Positions 1 through 5,899 of a stretch of DNA of 9,663 nt are shown one piece after another. The notes under the pieces are model-generated. The model was given only the letters and a program-made list of their open reading frames with translations, was not told the DNA's origin and made no database searches. The DNA lies in NCBI GenBank assembly GCA_021804195.1, contig JAJZKJ010000052.1, positions 1 to 9,663 on the forward strand, in the 5' to 3' direction. A program made the position numbers and the translations under genes. Position 1 is the stretch's first letter. Each line of letters starts with the position of its first letter. Source of the stretch: Acidobacteriota bacterium (GTDB lineage Bacteria; Planctomycetota; Phycisphaerae; WQYP01; JAJZKJ01).

Positions 1-759
1 GGCGAGCCCGGGATAAACTTCTTTCACAGATTCTGACTTCTCATTCCTAACGCCTAACTCCACGCCCCACTTCGTGTCTTTGTGCCTTTGTGGTAAATTT
101 TCGTTGCTCGTCGAACCTTGGCCTTCGTGCCTCTGCGTCTTTGTGGTGCACTCCATCGCCTCTTCTTCCGGCTTCGCGATTCCGGGATAGACCACCGCAC
201 GCGGTTTGGATGATGGCAGATGCAGCGTTTCCAGCGTTGCTTGCGAGTTGGTGATGACATAATGCGGGATCACGCGGGCAAGGAACCGGAATGTTTTCAC
301 CACCGGCGCGGGCAGATAATCCGTTTCGATGCGATCGTGAATATGCCAGATTACCCTGGTGCCGGCAAGGCGGGCGGCGATGCCGCCGAGGATATCGGCT
401 TTGAGCGAATTGCAATGAACAATATCAGGCTTGGCAGCCCGGATGTACCGCGCCAGGCGGAACACAAACATGGCACTGGAAAGCACCGCGCCGAATTTCG
501 CCAGCGAACCAACGCCCAGACTTCCCCGGCCAGCTCCGCGTACTGAATCTGCCAAGGGCAGAATTTCCACGGCAACGCCGAAATCCCGCAGGGCTGAAGC
601 CAAAGGCCCATCGGTAAACAACAACACGGTGGGCTGGAATCGGGCGCGATCTAGTCCGCCGGCAAGGGCGAGCAACGCCAACTCGCCACCGCTCATCTGC
701 GCGGTGTGGTCGAGGAAAAGAATCCGAGCCGTCTCGGGCGAGGATTGGGAATTTAGCAT
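1..759 (-). CDS. Family-4 glycosyltransferase, 3' end beyond window, with in-frame repeat insertion
   Basis: This is the acceptor-side half of a GT-B (GT4-type) glycosyltransferase that probably adds a sugar to a lipid-linked glycan in the cytoplasm. The minus frame is open from ATG at 759 to base 1 (253 codons); the donor-binding half lies off the left edge. Visible landmarks are the strand-turn ILFLDHTAQMSGGE (residues 13-26, the Gly-Gly loop of the N-terminal Rossmann fold), KPDIVHCNSLKADILGG (about 110-126), VIWHIHD, and TNSQAT followed by VVYPGIA (about 189-195), which corresponds to the usual 'VVYNGID' junction between domains. Just after that junction, residues about 203-243 are repeat-derived (CTTKTQRHEG... 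then QRHKDTKW), yet the frame stays open. The start is uncertain: ATG 759 and the in-frame ATG at 780 both lie in a 7-nt repeat array, no good Shine-Dalgarno is seen, and the family protein probably began near 'M-K-I-L-F-L-D-H' (around 723). Whether the gene is still functional cannot be judged without the missing half. Confidence 0.8.
   Translation of the reverse strand, partial: MLNSQSSPETARILFLDHTAQMSGGELALLALAGGLDRARFQPTVLLFTDGPLASALRDFGVAVEILPLADSVRGAGRGSLGVGSLAKFGAVLSSAMFVFRLARYIRAAKPDIVHCNSLKADILGGIAARLAGTRVIWHIHDRIETDYLPAPVVKTFRFLARVIPHYVITNSQATLETLHLPSSKPRAVVYPGIAKPEEEAMECTTKTQRHEGQGSTSNENLPQRHKDTKWGVELGVRNEKSESVKEVYPGLA
67..149. repeat. CACAAAG-type repeat pair inside a glycosyltransferase gene
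   Basis: On the minus strand two related units occur, one at 148-122 (CACCACAAAGACGCAGAGGC then ACGAAGG) and one at 94-69 (TACCACAAAGGCACAAAGAC then ACGAAGT), about 27 nt apart and in the same orientation. The same repeat type recurs in opposite orientation at 3512-3590. It interrupts the glycosyltransferase reading frame without a stop. The DNA immediately downstream on the minus strand (about 60-25, GAGTTAGGCGTTAGGAATGA) also looks repeat-like. The family assignment rests on hand comparison and on recollection of similar spacer repeats in other genomes. Confidence 0.7.
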
Positions 760-912
760 TTGGGACTCAGCATTAAGCATTTGGCATTTGGCATTTAGAG
801 CCCGGCATTTAACACTTGGCATGGAGGCCGCGTGGCGCGGGCGGGACGCCCGCTCCCCGGAAGGGCGGGACTATCTGCTCGATGCTAAATACCAAATGCT
901 CCGTGCTAATTC
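751..912. repeat. Palindromic heptad-array repeat element, copy A
   Basis: The left arm (751-820) is ten consecutive 7-nt units in perfect register (ATTTAGC, ATTTGGG, ACTCAGC, ATTAAGC, ATTTGGC and so on). The right arm (881-912) has four or five units of the reverse-complement type (GATGCTA, AATACCA, AATGCTC, CGTGCTA). Between them lies a 71-nt core (820-890) that matches copy B (1813-1883) without gaps and with about seven differences. The core holds the perfect hairpin GCGGGCG-GGA-CGCCCGC (839-855). The element fills almost the whole 170-nt spacer between the methyltransferase stop (930) and the next glycosyltransferase, whose ATG (759) lies in the outermost heptads. No transposase is present. 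Confidence 0.85.
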
Positions 913-929
913 CGCCGGGACAGGCTCGG

Positions 930-1709
930 CTACCGGCTCGCTTTGGCCCAGAGCCACCACTGCCTTACTGGCCGCCCCTCGTCGAGCGCGCGACTTCGCC
1001 AACGGCGAGGAAGGAAATGGGTCACGGGAAAATCCGCCGGATCACGGAGGGCCGTCGGAATCACCTCAACTGCGTGCGCACGTTCCAGGCGACGACGGAG
1101 CGAGGCTGCTCGCTCGCGACCGGGCGAGTCGTCATGCAGTTCCACCAGCAGATCCCAGTGCGGCATGTCTCCAAGCAGGTCGTTATCCAACAGTTCGAAT
1201 TCATAGCCTTCACAATCGCAGATCAACAACACGCGGTCGCCGGTTATCTCACGAAGCGTAGCGGGCGTGCAGGCCCCGCGCACGGTAACCTTTTCCGAAG
1301 CACCGTTGAGGCGGCAAAGCTCCGCGCACAGGCGGTGTGCCGCCGGATCCGTATCGAACGCGGAAACAGGCGTTCCCGGGAATCTCCTGGAAAGCCCCAC
1401 GGCGTAGTATCCTTCAGCGCACCCGACATCAACGATACGCTGGTAGCTCTGGGTGAATACTATTTCAAGGGCAGGGCGCAACTCAACCTCGTAGCTCCCG
1501 CACAGCTTCGGAAGCAGCCGGCTCCCCGTCGCTTCTCCAATATAGCGCATTCCTGCAAATGGGCCACCAATCACCTGCGTGCCGTGGCGGGCGAGGAAGG
1601 CCCGCTCGACTGGGCGCAATAGCGCACGGTGGTACCGGCGTTGGAGATTCCAATAGGTATTCGGGGCAAAGGTCTTCCCCAGCCGCTTCAGCTCGCCCAA
1701 TATTCCCAT
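930..1709 (-). CDS. FkbM-like class I SAM-dependent methyltransferase
   Basis: This 259-residue soluble protein has the class I methyltransferase fold. Motif I is VDVGCAEGYYA (residues 93-103), the acidic ribose-binding strand end is AFDTDP (117-122), and the later strand CDCEGYEFELLD (164-175) resembles the FkbM-family 'IDVEGaE' signature; LVELHD (188-193) follows. FkbM-like enzymes typically O-methylate sugars or polyketides, so a glycan-methylating role fits the neighbourhood, but the substrate is unknown. The start is well supported: AAGGA at 1720-1716 lies 6 nt before ATG 1709. The first 60 residues (basic, with NLQRRYHRALLRPVERAFLA) precede the catalytic core, as in many methyltransferases of sugar clusters. 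Its leader and trailer are both occupied by the heptad palindromic elements, so its mRNA may be flanked by hairpins. The family is fairly sure; FkbM rather than a neighbouring methyltransferase family is likely. Confidence 0.88.
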   Translation of the reverse strand: MGILGELKRLGKTFAPNTYWNLQRRYHRALLRPVERAFLARHGTQVIGGPFAGMRYIGEATGSRLLPKLCGSYEVELRPALEIVFTQSYQRIVDVGCAEGYYAVGLSRRFPGTPVSAFDTDPAAHRLCAELCRLNGASEKVTVRGACTPATLREITGDRVLLICDCEGYEFELLDNDLLGDMPHWDLLVELHDDSPGRERAASLRRRLERAHAVEVIPTALRDPADFPVTHFLPRRWRSRALDEGRPVRQWWLWAKASR

Positions 1710-1715
1710 CGCTCA

Positions 1716-1720
1716 TCCTT
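1716..1720 (-). promoter_or_regulatory. Ribosome binding site of the methyltransferase
   Basis: AAGGA on the minus strand, 6 nt from ATG 1709. It fixes the start of the FkbM-like gene. Confidence 0.75.
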
Positions 1721-1734
1721 TCGGCCCTGCTTCG

Positions 1735-1768
1735 CGTGGTCGCCCGGCAGGCGGGCTTTATCACCACG
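1735..1768. promoter_or_regulatory. Two-part hairpin in the methyltransferase leader
   Basis: CGTGGT (1735-1740) pairs perfectly with ACCACG (1763-1768). Inside it GCCCG (1742-1746) pairs with CGGGC (1752-1756) around a 5-nt loop, leaving a lopsided internal loop. On the minus-strand transcript it ends about 25 nt before the methyltransferase ATG, just upstream of the Shine-Dalgarno. It could modulate translation or be repeat-derived debris; no known riboswitch is recognised. Confidence 0.4.
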
Positions 1769-1796
1769 AAGGACAGAGGTGGAGCATGTAAGGCAC

Positions 1797-1922
1797 GGCA
1801 TTTGGCATTTAGCATGGACCTCGCGAAGCGCGGGCGGGACGCCCGCTCCCCGGAAGGACGGGACTATCTGCTCGGTGCTAAATGCTAAATGCTAGATACT
1901 AAATGCTACATGCTAAATGCCG
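1797..1922. repeat. Palindromic heptad-array repeat element, copy B
   Basis: The left arm is three heptads (GGCATTT, GGCATTT, AGCATGG at 1797-1817). The right arm is about seven heptads in register (GGTGCTA, AATGCTA, AATGCTA, GATACTA, AATGCTA, CATGCTA, AATGCCG; 1874-1922). The arms are reverse complements, so the whole can fold back. The 71-nt core at 1813-1883 aligns with copy A (820-890) at about 90% and keeps the GCGGGCG-GGA-CGCCCGC stem-loop. It fills most of the 228-nt spacer between the GT4 stop (1938) and the methyltransferase start (1709). Confidence 0.85.
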
Positions 1923-1937
1923 GCTGCCCGTCAGCCG
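1921..1937 (-). terminator. Stem-loop directly after the GT4 stop codon
   Basis: CGGCTG and CAGCCG form a perfect 6-bp stem around a 5-nt loop, beginning at the base after the TAA of the upstream glycosyltransferase on the minus strand. There is no T-tract, so it is not a classic intrinsic terminator. It may be an attenuator or an mRNA 3'-end stabiliser, possibly together with the adjoining heptad element. Confidence 0.4.
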
Positions 1938-3092
1938 TTAATCCGTCAGTGCTTTGGTCAGCAGCGGATAGCGCTTTTCCCAAGTGGATTCCTCGGCACG
2001 CTTGCGGCCCAGCGCACCGAGCCGCGCCCGCTCGGCGGGGTCGCGCAGCAGCCTTTCCAGAAGCTTCGCCAGCGATGGAATATCAGCCGGATCAAAATAA
2101 AGCGCGGCATCCCCCGCCGCCTCAGGAATGCCCCCGCGATTGGAAGCGATTGTGGGGACTCCGCAGGCAAGCGATTCAAGCACAACCAGCCCAAATGGCT
2201 CATCCCACCGGGAAGGCACGCACACCACGGATGATTTCTGGATTTCCGCCGGAATTAATGAGCGGCTGACGGGCGGATCAAAAACCACACCACTTCCCAG
2301 CGGCCGCGCGAGTTCTCGCAACTCCTGCTCATAAGGTGAAAGCTGCGGAACCCCCGGCCCAAGCCAGGTACCGCCAACAATGCGCAATGTAAAATCAATC
2401 CCGTGGCTTTTGACGGTTTTGGCGGCCTCAATCAACAGGTCCACGCCCTTTTGATGGGCCACGCGGCCAAAGAACAGGACAACCGGCCGGCCCGGGGGCG
2501 GTGTCGCAGCGGGCGCGAAATGCTCGGCGTCAATTCCGTAATACGCGACGCGCAAGTTATCGAGTTTCCGCCCGGCCTTCCGGTCCACATAATTGCCTAT
2601 ATATTCGCTGTTGCATAAAACTCGGTGGCAGGCGGCGGCAACGCGATTAACCTCAGGCTTTGTATACCAGCGGAATAGATCATAGTGGCAGTAGAGAATA
2701 ACCTTGGCCTTTGGCCGGGCTTTTTTTAACGGGACAATCACAGCCGGTTCGCCATGCACAAAGATAAACCCATCAAAGTTCGCCGGGATTGCGTCCAGCA
2801 TGGCCCGGTAGGCCCGCCATTTGACGGGCCGCCGGACCCCCACCGCCCCGACCAGGGCGTCAATTAACCGTACGGAGCGGTTATGGGGGAACGCGCCGAA
2901 ATTTACTTCGACACATTCGCCGAGATCATAAGGCGGATAGCCCTCCTTGGTCCCCTTTCCGACAATGACAACGGTTTTTCCACCCACCGCCTCGTGGCAT
3001 TTGGTCCATTGGTAGATAATGGTCGTGTAGGAACCACCGTTCTTCGGCGAGTAGTGGTCGCCCACGACCGGGACATGAATAAATGTTTCCAT
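1938..3092 (-). CDS. Family-4 glycosyltransferase, complete
   Basis: This 384-residue GT-B glycosyltransferase is full length for GT4 (about 370-400). Numbered from the chosen start, the N-terminal domain opens with a glycine loop (PKNGGSY, residues 16-22). The domain junction is YYGID (184-188), followed by LFFGRVAHQKGVDLLIEA (206-223), the phosphate-binding start of the donor domain. PSRWDEPFGLVVLE (293-306) carries the EX7E-type motif that binds the nucleotide-sugar, followed by ACGVPTIASNRGGIPEA. It probably transfers a hexose from a nucleotide-sugar onto the growing lipid-linked glycan in the cytoplasm; the sugar is not predictable. The second ATG (3092) is preferred to the first (3098) because GAGG at 3104-3101 is 8 nt from it and only 2 nt from the first. 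The stop of the upstream remnant ORF (TGA, 3105-3103) overlaps this Shine-Dalgarno, so translation may be coupled. Confidence 0.92.
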   Translation of the reverse strand: METFIHVPVVGDHYSPKNGGSYTTIIYQWTKCHEAVGGKTVVIVGKGTKEGYPPYDLGECVEVNFGAFPHNRSVRLIDALVGAVGVRRPVKWRAYRAMLDAIPANFDGFIFVHGEPAVIVPLKKARPKAKVILYCHYDLFRWYTKPEVNRVAAACHRVLCNSEYIGNYVDRKAGRKLDNLRVAYYGIDAEHFAPAATPPPGRPVVLFFGRVAHQKGVDLLIEAAKTVKSHGIDFTLRIVGGTWLGPGVPQLSPYEQELRELARPLGSGVVFDPPVSRSLIPAEIQKSSVVCVPSRWDEPFGLVVLESLACGVPTIASNRGGIPEAAGDAALYFDPADIPSLAKLLERLLRDPAERARLGALGRKRAEESTWEKRYPLLTKALTD

Positions 3093-3098
3093 CAGCAT

Positions 3099-3104
3099 TT
3101 CCTC
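3099..3104 (-). promoter_or_regulatory. Ribosome binding site overlapping the stop of the remnant gene
   Basis: GAGGAA on the minus strand, with spacing that favours ATG 3092 over ATG 3098. The TGA of the preceding remnant ORF shares three of its bases, an arrangement compatible with translational coupling. Confidence 0.65.
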
Positions 3105-3519
3105 AAAAAGGATCGGGCCGTTCCGTGATCAGGCGCGCCACGAGGACAGCCTCCTGCGCAGCCCAGTGATCCTGTGGTGGAATCCCGTGCGGGCGAGGTG
3201 GTGCCAATGCAACGGCTCGGGCGGAACGACGGGCGCGGGGTCGCAGTCCAGCCCAGCAGCGAATTCCCGGTTCCCAGCCGCGGCCAGATCCGCGAACCCG
3301 GGCAGCTCTGCGTACCGAATCTGCCAGCGGCGGAATTTCCACCGCAGCACCGACCTCCCGTAGGGCCGAAGCCAACGGCCCATCGGTAAACAACAACACC
3401 GCAGGCTGGAATCGGGCGCGATCTAGTCCGCCGGGAAGGGCGAGCAACGCCAACTCGCCACCGCTCATCTGCGCGGTGTGGTCGAGAAAAAGAATTTTGA
3501 TAATGTTATTTTTTGCCAA
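3103..3519 (-). pseudogene. Truncated glycosyltransferase 5' remnant, partial duplicate of the left-edge GT4
   Basis: The frame from an in-frame TTG at 3519 encodes KILFLDHTAQMSGGELALLA and onward to PLADSVR, the first roughly 65 residues of a GT4 protein. It is nearly the same as the left-edge glycosyltransferase. Positions 3377-3495 align with 605-723 without gaps and with about five mismatches by hand; 3313-3376 align with 541-604 at lower identity (roughly 80%). After 'DSVR' (about 3310) the homology stops, and the remaining frame (arginine-rich, RGSGRGWEPGIRCW onward) looks non-biological and runs to TGA at 3105-3103. No downstream GT motifs follow. It is therefore read as a broken partial copy left by duplication, recombination or deletion, though it could encode a short peptide that is translated into the next gene. 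The DNA just upstream is a CACAAAG-type repeat and an AT-rich patch, so its original promoter or start may be lost. The alternative ATG at 3639 lies inside the previous gene and is unlikely. Confidence 0.75.
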
Positions 3520-3590
3520 GAAGACACAAAGGTGCGAAGGATCAGTCCAGTTTTTTCTACCACAAAGGTAACGGAGCGGCACGGAGGCCG
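3512..3590. repeat. CACAAAG-type repeat pair in the spacer before the remnant gene
   Basis: Two units occur on the plus strand: one in 3518-3540 (AAGAAGACACAAAGGTGCGA then AGG) and one at 3558-3588 (TACCACAAAGGTAACGGAGC then GGCACGGAGG, more worn). They resemble the pair at 67-149 but in the opposite orientation. The second unit is bracketed by the 8-bp direct repeat CAGTCCAG at 3543-3550 and 3595-3602. The 107-nt space between the GT2-GT61 stop (3627) and the remnant gene holds little else. Confidence 0.65.
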
Positions 3591-3626
3591 AGGACAGTCC
3601 AGCACGAGGGGGTGAAGCCACGACGA

Positions 3627-5837
3627 CTATTTGCAGCACGATTCTTCTGATAACCTCTTAATCGCACGGAGAAGCTTATCGCAATCCACAACAATGTCGT
3701 CGCCCCGCGCGGGGCAGCACATGCTCGCGTAGGCGTTCCCGAATCCGGAAGCCATGGCCATATAACCCCCTCCGCAATAACCGCCAGCCAATTCCAGAAT
3801 AGCGGCGTGCGGAGCAAAGAGCAGGTTAGCCAGCCCGGCTCCGTGCATGCCAGCAATCACCTTTGCCTCCACAAAGAGCCGTATTTGTTCTGCCAGCGCC
3901 AGCCCTTCGGGCCGCGTGCTCTCGAAACCCTCGGCCTCAAGGAACTTGGCAACCTCGTCATCATTGGCGACGGACCGCCAGCCACCCGGCCTGCGGCGAA
4001 TGTAGATTTTGCGCGTAGCATTGATATTATTCGGATCAACTCCGGCGGCAACCAAAAATTTCTCCCGCAGCCACCGCAGGCTTTCCGGAGAACAGGCCAC
4101 GCGATTTCCAGGTAACGAAGCAAGAATTATGCCTTCCGCAAAGACCGGCGGGCTGGCCTGCGGCCATTCGATAATCTGCGGCCCGTATCCCAGCAATTCC
4201 AGACTCTGGCGGATATAGGGGTTGCCACCCGCGCGGATGAGTACCCGCGGCTTTATTCCGGTCGCCTCGGAATATGCGTCCAACCCCCGAAGTTGGCCGC
4301 AGGATTCGATCATCCAGTGGTAGTAGTTGGGATCAAGGCGGCTGACCAGCGGAAACACCTCCCGGAAACTCGCTTCCGGCTTTTCACGGAATTTGCCCGA
4401 CCGAAGGAAGGCCAAAATGTCTTCGTTTGGCTCCAGTCCCAGAATGCTCGGAGTATCCTGAAACGGCGAGAGCAGCAGGCTGCCCTCGGGTGTGACCGGC
4501 GTGGCATGTTTTCCCACTAGCCAAGCGGCCGGCAATCGCATCACCGAAGGTTGCGGAAGGCGATACCGCGTCCCCACGATGCGCTGGCCCAGATTCAAGC
4601 CGCCAGACGCGAACACGGGCGGGGCCAGCCTAACGGCCTCAACTTGGCCGAACCGGCGGATGGACGCGCCGCGCAGCCGCGCCCACCGGCGCTCGGGAAC
4701 CATTCTCCTGCGCAATTCGGGCGGCAACCGCCAGACGGCGGGGCCGAAGCGATGGAGTAACGTCCGGACCCACGGGTTTCGGTACGAGCCCCGCAGCCGC
4801 TCCTTTAGTGGCAGCGAGCGTGGCCATGCGCCCACCGCCCGAACCAGAGCGAGGAATCGTTGGCGCACCGAGCGGGTGTGGCCGGCCCCTCCGGGTGGGG
4901 CATCGGGGCGAACACCTCGCGGGAACCGGGGCGGTTCGCGCAGAATTCGCGAGGCAACAAACAGGTGCCGACGAATTCTCTCGCGAGCGGTGCCCCGGAG
5001 CGGCCCCGATGCTAGGAACAGCAGCGACCAGGCAGCGGCCCTGGGAAGCGCGCCGAAGGTCCTCGCCGCGCGGGCCGAGAGTAGCCCGGCCCAGCCATGG
5101 TGTTTCCACACGTAGTACTCAGAGCCGACGATCATCCGCCGCGTGCGCAGTTCGCTGTGGGGGCTGCTCGCCCCCCCCAGATGCACGACCTCCGCACCGG
5201 GGACGAAACCGAACGTGTGCCCAAGCGCCGCGATCCTTCGCTCCAAATCCGTTTCCTCCGAATACATGAATATTTCGGAATCAAAACCCCGGACCGCCTG
5301 GACTACCTCCCGGCGAACGAGAAGGCACGCTCCTACAACCCAGCCGCTTCGTATGGGCACCGTCCCGCAGCGGTTACACGCCTTCCCGAGCACCGGCTCC
5401 GCCCCGCTGAGCCCAAGGTTCTGCAACCATTCGCTGCGGTGGGACCAGAAGGGCTCCACGGATTTCTGCGGTGTGCCGTCGCCATTCAGGAGCCGCGGCC
5501 CGACGAGTGCCAGCGTGGGGTGGCAGTTCATTGCCTTGTTAAGGCCCTCGAGTGACCCCGGCCGGAGGAACGCATCCGTGTTCAGGAGGAGCAGGCTCTC
5601 CCCCGAGGCAATCGAGAAGGCGATATTGTTTGCGCTACCAAAACCCACGTTCTCGCGGAGTTCAACGAGCGTCACCTCGGGGAACGAGGCCTTCACCATT
5701 GACTGGGTTCCATCAGCGCTTGCGTTATCCACGAGTATCACCTCACCGAGCAGGCCGGCTGCGTTGGCGTAGAGGGCGGAAAGGCACTCGCGGGTCAGGT
5801 CGCGGGTGTTCCAACTGACGATGACTGCCGAGATCAA
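3627..5837 (-). CDS. GT2-GT61 fusion glycosyltransferase
   Basis: This 736-residue protein joins two transferase families. Residues 1-about 280 are a GT-A GT2 domain of the rhamnosyltransferase (WbbL-like) type, with AVIVSWNTRDLTRECL, VDNASADGT (36-44), ENVGFGSANN (62-71), the LLLNTDA metal and sugar-nucleotide strand (83-89), GWVVGACLLVRR (165-176), and GFDSEIFMYSEETDLERR (184-201) with the likely acceptor-activating acids. Residues about 345-736 are a GT61 (DUF563-type) domain with NYYHWMIES (504-512), KIYIRRRPGGWRSVANDDEV (610-629), and EAKVIAGMHGAGLANLLFAP (657-676), the family's Gly-His-Gly-Ala-Gly block. A GC-rich, arginine- and proline-rich linker (about 290-345) joins them. It probably adds two successive sugars to the glycan. 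The start is TTG 5837, as AGGAG at 5848-5844 lies 6 nt upstream and MISAVIVSWN begins exactly at the GT2 first strand. There is no frame interruption. A fusion by loss of a stop between adjacent genes is the simplest origin. Confidence 0.92.
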   Translation of the reverse strand: MISAVIVSWNTRDLTRECLSALYANAAGLLGEVILVDNASADGTQSMVKASFPEVTLVELRENVGFGSANNIAFSIASGESLLLLNTDAFLRPGSLEGLNKAMNCHPTLALVGPRLLNGDGTPQKSVEPFWSHRSEWLQNLGLSGAEPVLGKACNRCGTVPIRSGWVVGACLLVRREVVQAVRGFDSEIFMYSEETDLERRIAALGHTFGFVPGAEVVHLGGASSPHSELRTRRMIVGSEYYVWKHHGWAGLLSARAARTFGALPRAAAWSLLFLASGPLRGTARERIRRHLFVASRILREPPRFPRGVRPDAPPGGAGHTRSVRQRFLALVRAVGAWPRSLPLKERLRGSYRNPWVRTLLHRFGPAVWRLPPELRRRMVPERRWARLRGASIRRFGQVEAVRLAPPVFASGGLNLGQRIVGTRYRLPQPSVMRLPAAWLVGKHATPVTPEGSLLLSPFQDTPSILGLEPNEDILAFLRSGKFREKPEASFREVFPLVSRLDPNYYHWMIESCGQLRGLDAYSEATGIKPRVLIRAGGNPYIRQSLELLGYGPQIIEWPQASPPVFAEGIILASLPGNRVACSPESLRWLREKFLVAAGVDPNNINATRKIYIRRRPGGWRSVANDDEVAKFLEAEGFESTRPEGLALAEQIRLFVEAKVIAGMHGAGLANLLFAPHAAILELAGGYCGGGYMAMASGFGNAYASMCCPARGDDIVVDCDKLLRAIKRLSEESCCK

Positions 5838-5843
5838 TTGCCG

Positions 5844-5848
5844 CTCCT
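5844..5848 (-). promoter_or_regulatory. Ribosome binding site deciding a TTG start
   Basis: AGGAG, 6 nt before TTG 5837. No ATG lies near the GT2 N-terminus, so this site supports the non-ATG start. Confidence 0.8.
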
Positions 5849-5861
5849 GTATTCAACGGTG

Positions 5862-5875
5862 CCCGGCGAGCCGGG
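5862..5875. promoter_or_regulatory. GC-rich hairpin between acyltransferase and GT2-GT61 genes
   Basis: CCCGGC-GA-GCCGGG is a perfect palindromic stem in the 53-nt spacer, lying between the heptad-derived stop of the acyltransferase and the Shine-Dalgarno of the next gene. Without a T-tract it is not a clear terminator. It could be an mRNA-processing or attenuating hairpin. Confidence 0.4.
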
Positions 5876-5878
5876 ATC

Positions 5879-5899
5879 AAATGCCAGACGCTAAATGCT
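5879..5899. repeat. Short heptad remnant spanning the acyltransferase stop codon
   Basis: Three 7-nt units in register (AAATGCC, AGACGCT, AAATGCT on the plus strand) are of the same family as the large heptad arrays. The TAG stop of the first acyltransferase paralogue (5893-5891) is formed inside them. Confidence 0.55.

Noticed and set aside
751..820. The regular array as a possible CRISPR.
   Set aside because: The period is 7 nt with no spacers and there are no cas genes; it is a simple tandem repeat.
431..1622. Plus-strand ORFs over the glycosyltransferase, repeat element and methyltransferase.
   Set aside because: They run through the repeat element and lie antisense to recognisable genes; no protein family is seen.
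1889..1920. Short ORFs reading MLNAKC-like peptides across the heptad arrays on the plus strand.
   Set aside because: They are translations of a 7-nt repeat, have no ribosome binding sites, and the repeats lie in spacers of minus-strand genes.
3520..3639. ATG at 3639 as the start of the glycosyltransferase remnant.
   Set aside because: It lies within the end of the GT2-GT61 gene, the added residues come from repeat DNA, and the homologous part begins only near 3500.
4492..5269. Long plus-strand ORFs opposite the GT2-GT61 gene.
   Set aside because: They are GC-rich shadows with arginine/proline-rich, domain-free translations, opposite a gene with clear motifs along its length.
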